Source: a bacterium (lineage in GTDB: Bacteria; Coprothermobacterota; Coprothermobacteria; Coprothermobacterales; JAADFF01). Taken from it: a DNA stretch of 24,903 nucleotides. A model generated the notes under the pieces. The model worked only from the letters and a program-made list of their open reading frames with translations. It did no database searches and had not been told where the DNA came from. Each line of letters opens with the position of its first letter. Position 1 is the stretch's first letter. Position numbers and translations under genes: made by a program. The DNA lies in NCBI GenBank assembly GCA_027063755.1, contig JAMORD010000142.1, positions 1 to 24,903 of the forward strand. Reading direction: 5' to 3'. This document shows positions 24,854 through 24,903 of this stretch, piece after piece.

Positions 24854-24903
24854 GTGTTTGTATCTATTATCATAGGGAGTACATCAGATCTTGATGTTGT
24901 GCG
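24854..24903 (+). CDS. purE: N5-carboxyaminoimidazole ribonucleotide mutase, 5' end
   Basis: Only about 16 codons are in the window. FVSIIIGSTSDLDVV matches the PurE N-terminus (VxIIMGSxSDLxVM), and the gene lies directly after purM, where the product of AIR carboxylation is needed. GTG 24854 is 6 nt after GGGGGG (24842-24847); ATG 24848 is the alternative. The rest is beyond the window. Confidence 0.8.
   Translation, partial: MFVSIIIGSTSDLDVV

Noticed and set aside
1-24903. A mobile element, defence island or new multi-gene system
   Set aside because: Every stretch is accounted for by housekeeping, motility or metabolism genes in compact operons. No transposase, integrase, toxin-antitoxin, reverse transcriptase or compositionally odd segment was seen.

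Overview
The window is ordinary, gene-dense bacterial chromosome. It is moderately AT-rich, has almost no intergenic space, and shows no insertion sequence, prophage, CRISPR array, tRNA or rRNA that I can recognise. The content (flagellar export and placement genes, chemotaxis enzymes, four-subunit pyruvate:ferredoxin oxidoreductase, archaeal-type phosphoglycerate mutase, M18 aminopeptidase, strong AGGAGGTGA-type ribosome sites with frequent GTG/TTG starts) suggests a motile, anaerobic, fermentative and possibly thermophilic bacterium. A Thermotogota-like or other deep-branching lineage would fit, but the taxon cannot be settled from this sequence.

Layout. 1-5713 (+): the 3' end of flhA, then flhF, flhG, a YcgR-type PilZ gene, cheB and cheR, nearly all overlapping or touching and closed by a terminator at 5745-5768. 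5822-8140 (-): a single class A penicillin-binding protein. 8195-12487 (+): tyrS followed by porG-porD-porA-porB, closed by a UUCG hairpin. 12540-14052 (+): an unrecognised, possibly metal-binding protein and a NagD-type HAD phosphatase. 13997-14671 (-): an endonuclease III-family glycosylase whose 3' end overlaps the HAD gene. 14728-17456 (+): M18 aminopeptidase and apgM. 17481-17990 (+): a small membrane-anchored protein with a copper-amine-oxidase-N-like domain. 17978-18562 (-): a free-standing IMP cyclohydrolase (the N-terminal half of PurH). 18626-19792 (+): a diguanylate cyclase. 19864 to the end (+): purF-purN-purH(AICAR transformylase only)-purD-purM-purE, the last cut by the window edge.

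How it works together. The first block places and builds the flagellum and adapts chemoreceptors; its PilZ protein and the GGDEF protein at 18626 could be the reading and writing ends of c-di-GMP signalling. The por operon joins pyruvate, CoA and ferredoxin, and apgM supplies glycolytic flux. The last block makes IMP from PRPP, but the bifunctional PurH is physically divided: its two activities are encoded on opposite strands about 3.2 kb apart.

The observations most worth a second look are: (1) the split PurH; (2) an intrinsic terminator for the HAD gene that also encodes, on the other strand, the iron-sulfur loop of the glycosylase; (3) two minus-strand genes (class A PBP and glycosylase) whose -10 boxes lie 9-10 nt before an ATG without a ribosome site, implying leaderless mRNAs; (4) flhF apparently starting at a CTG that overlaps the flhA stop; (5) a strong terminator-like hairpin inside a coding sequence after apgM. 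No wholly new multi-gene system was found.
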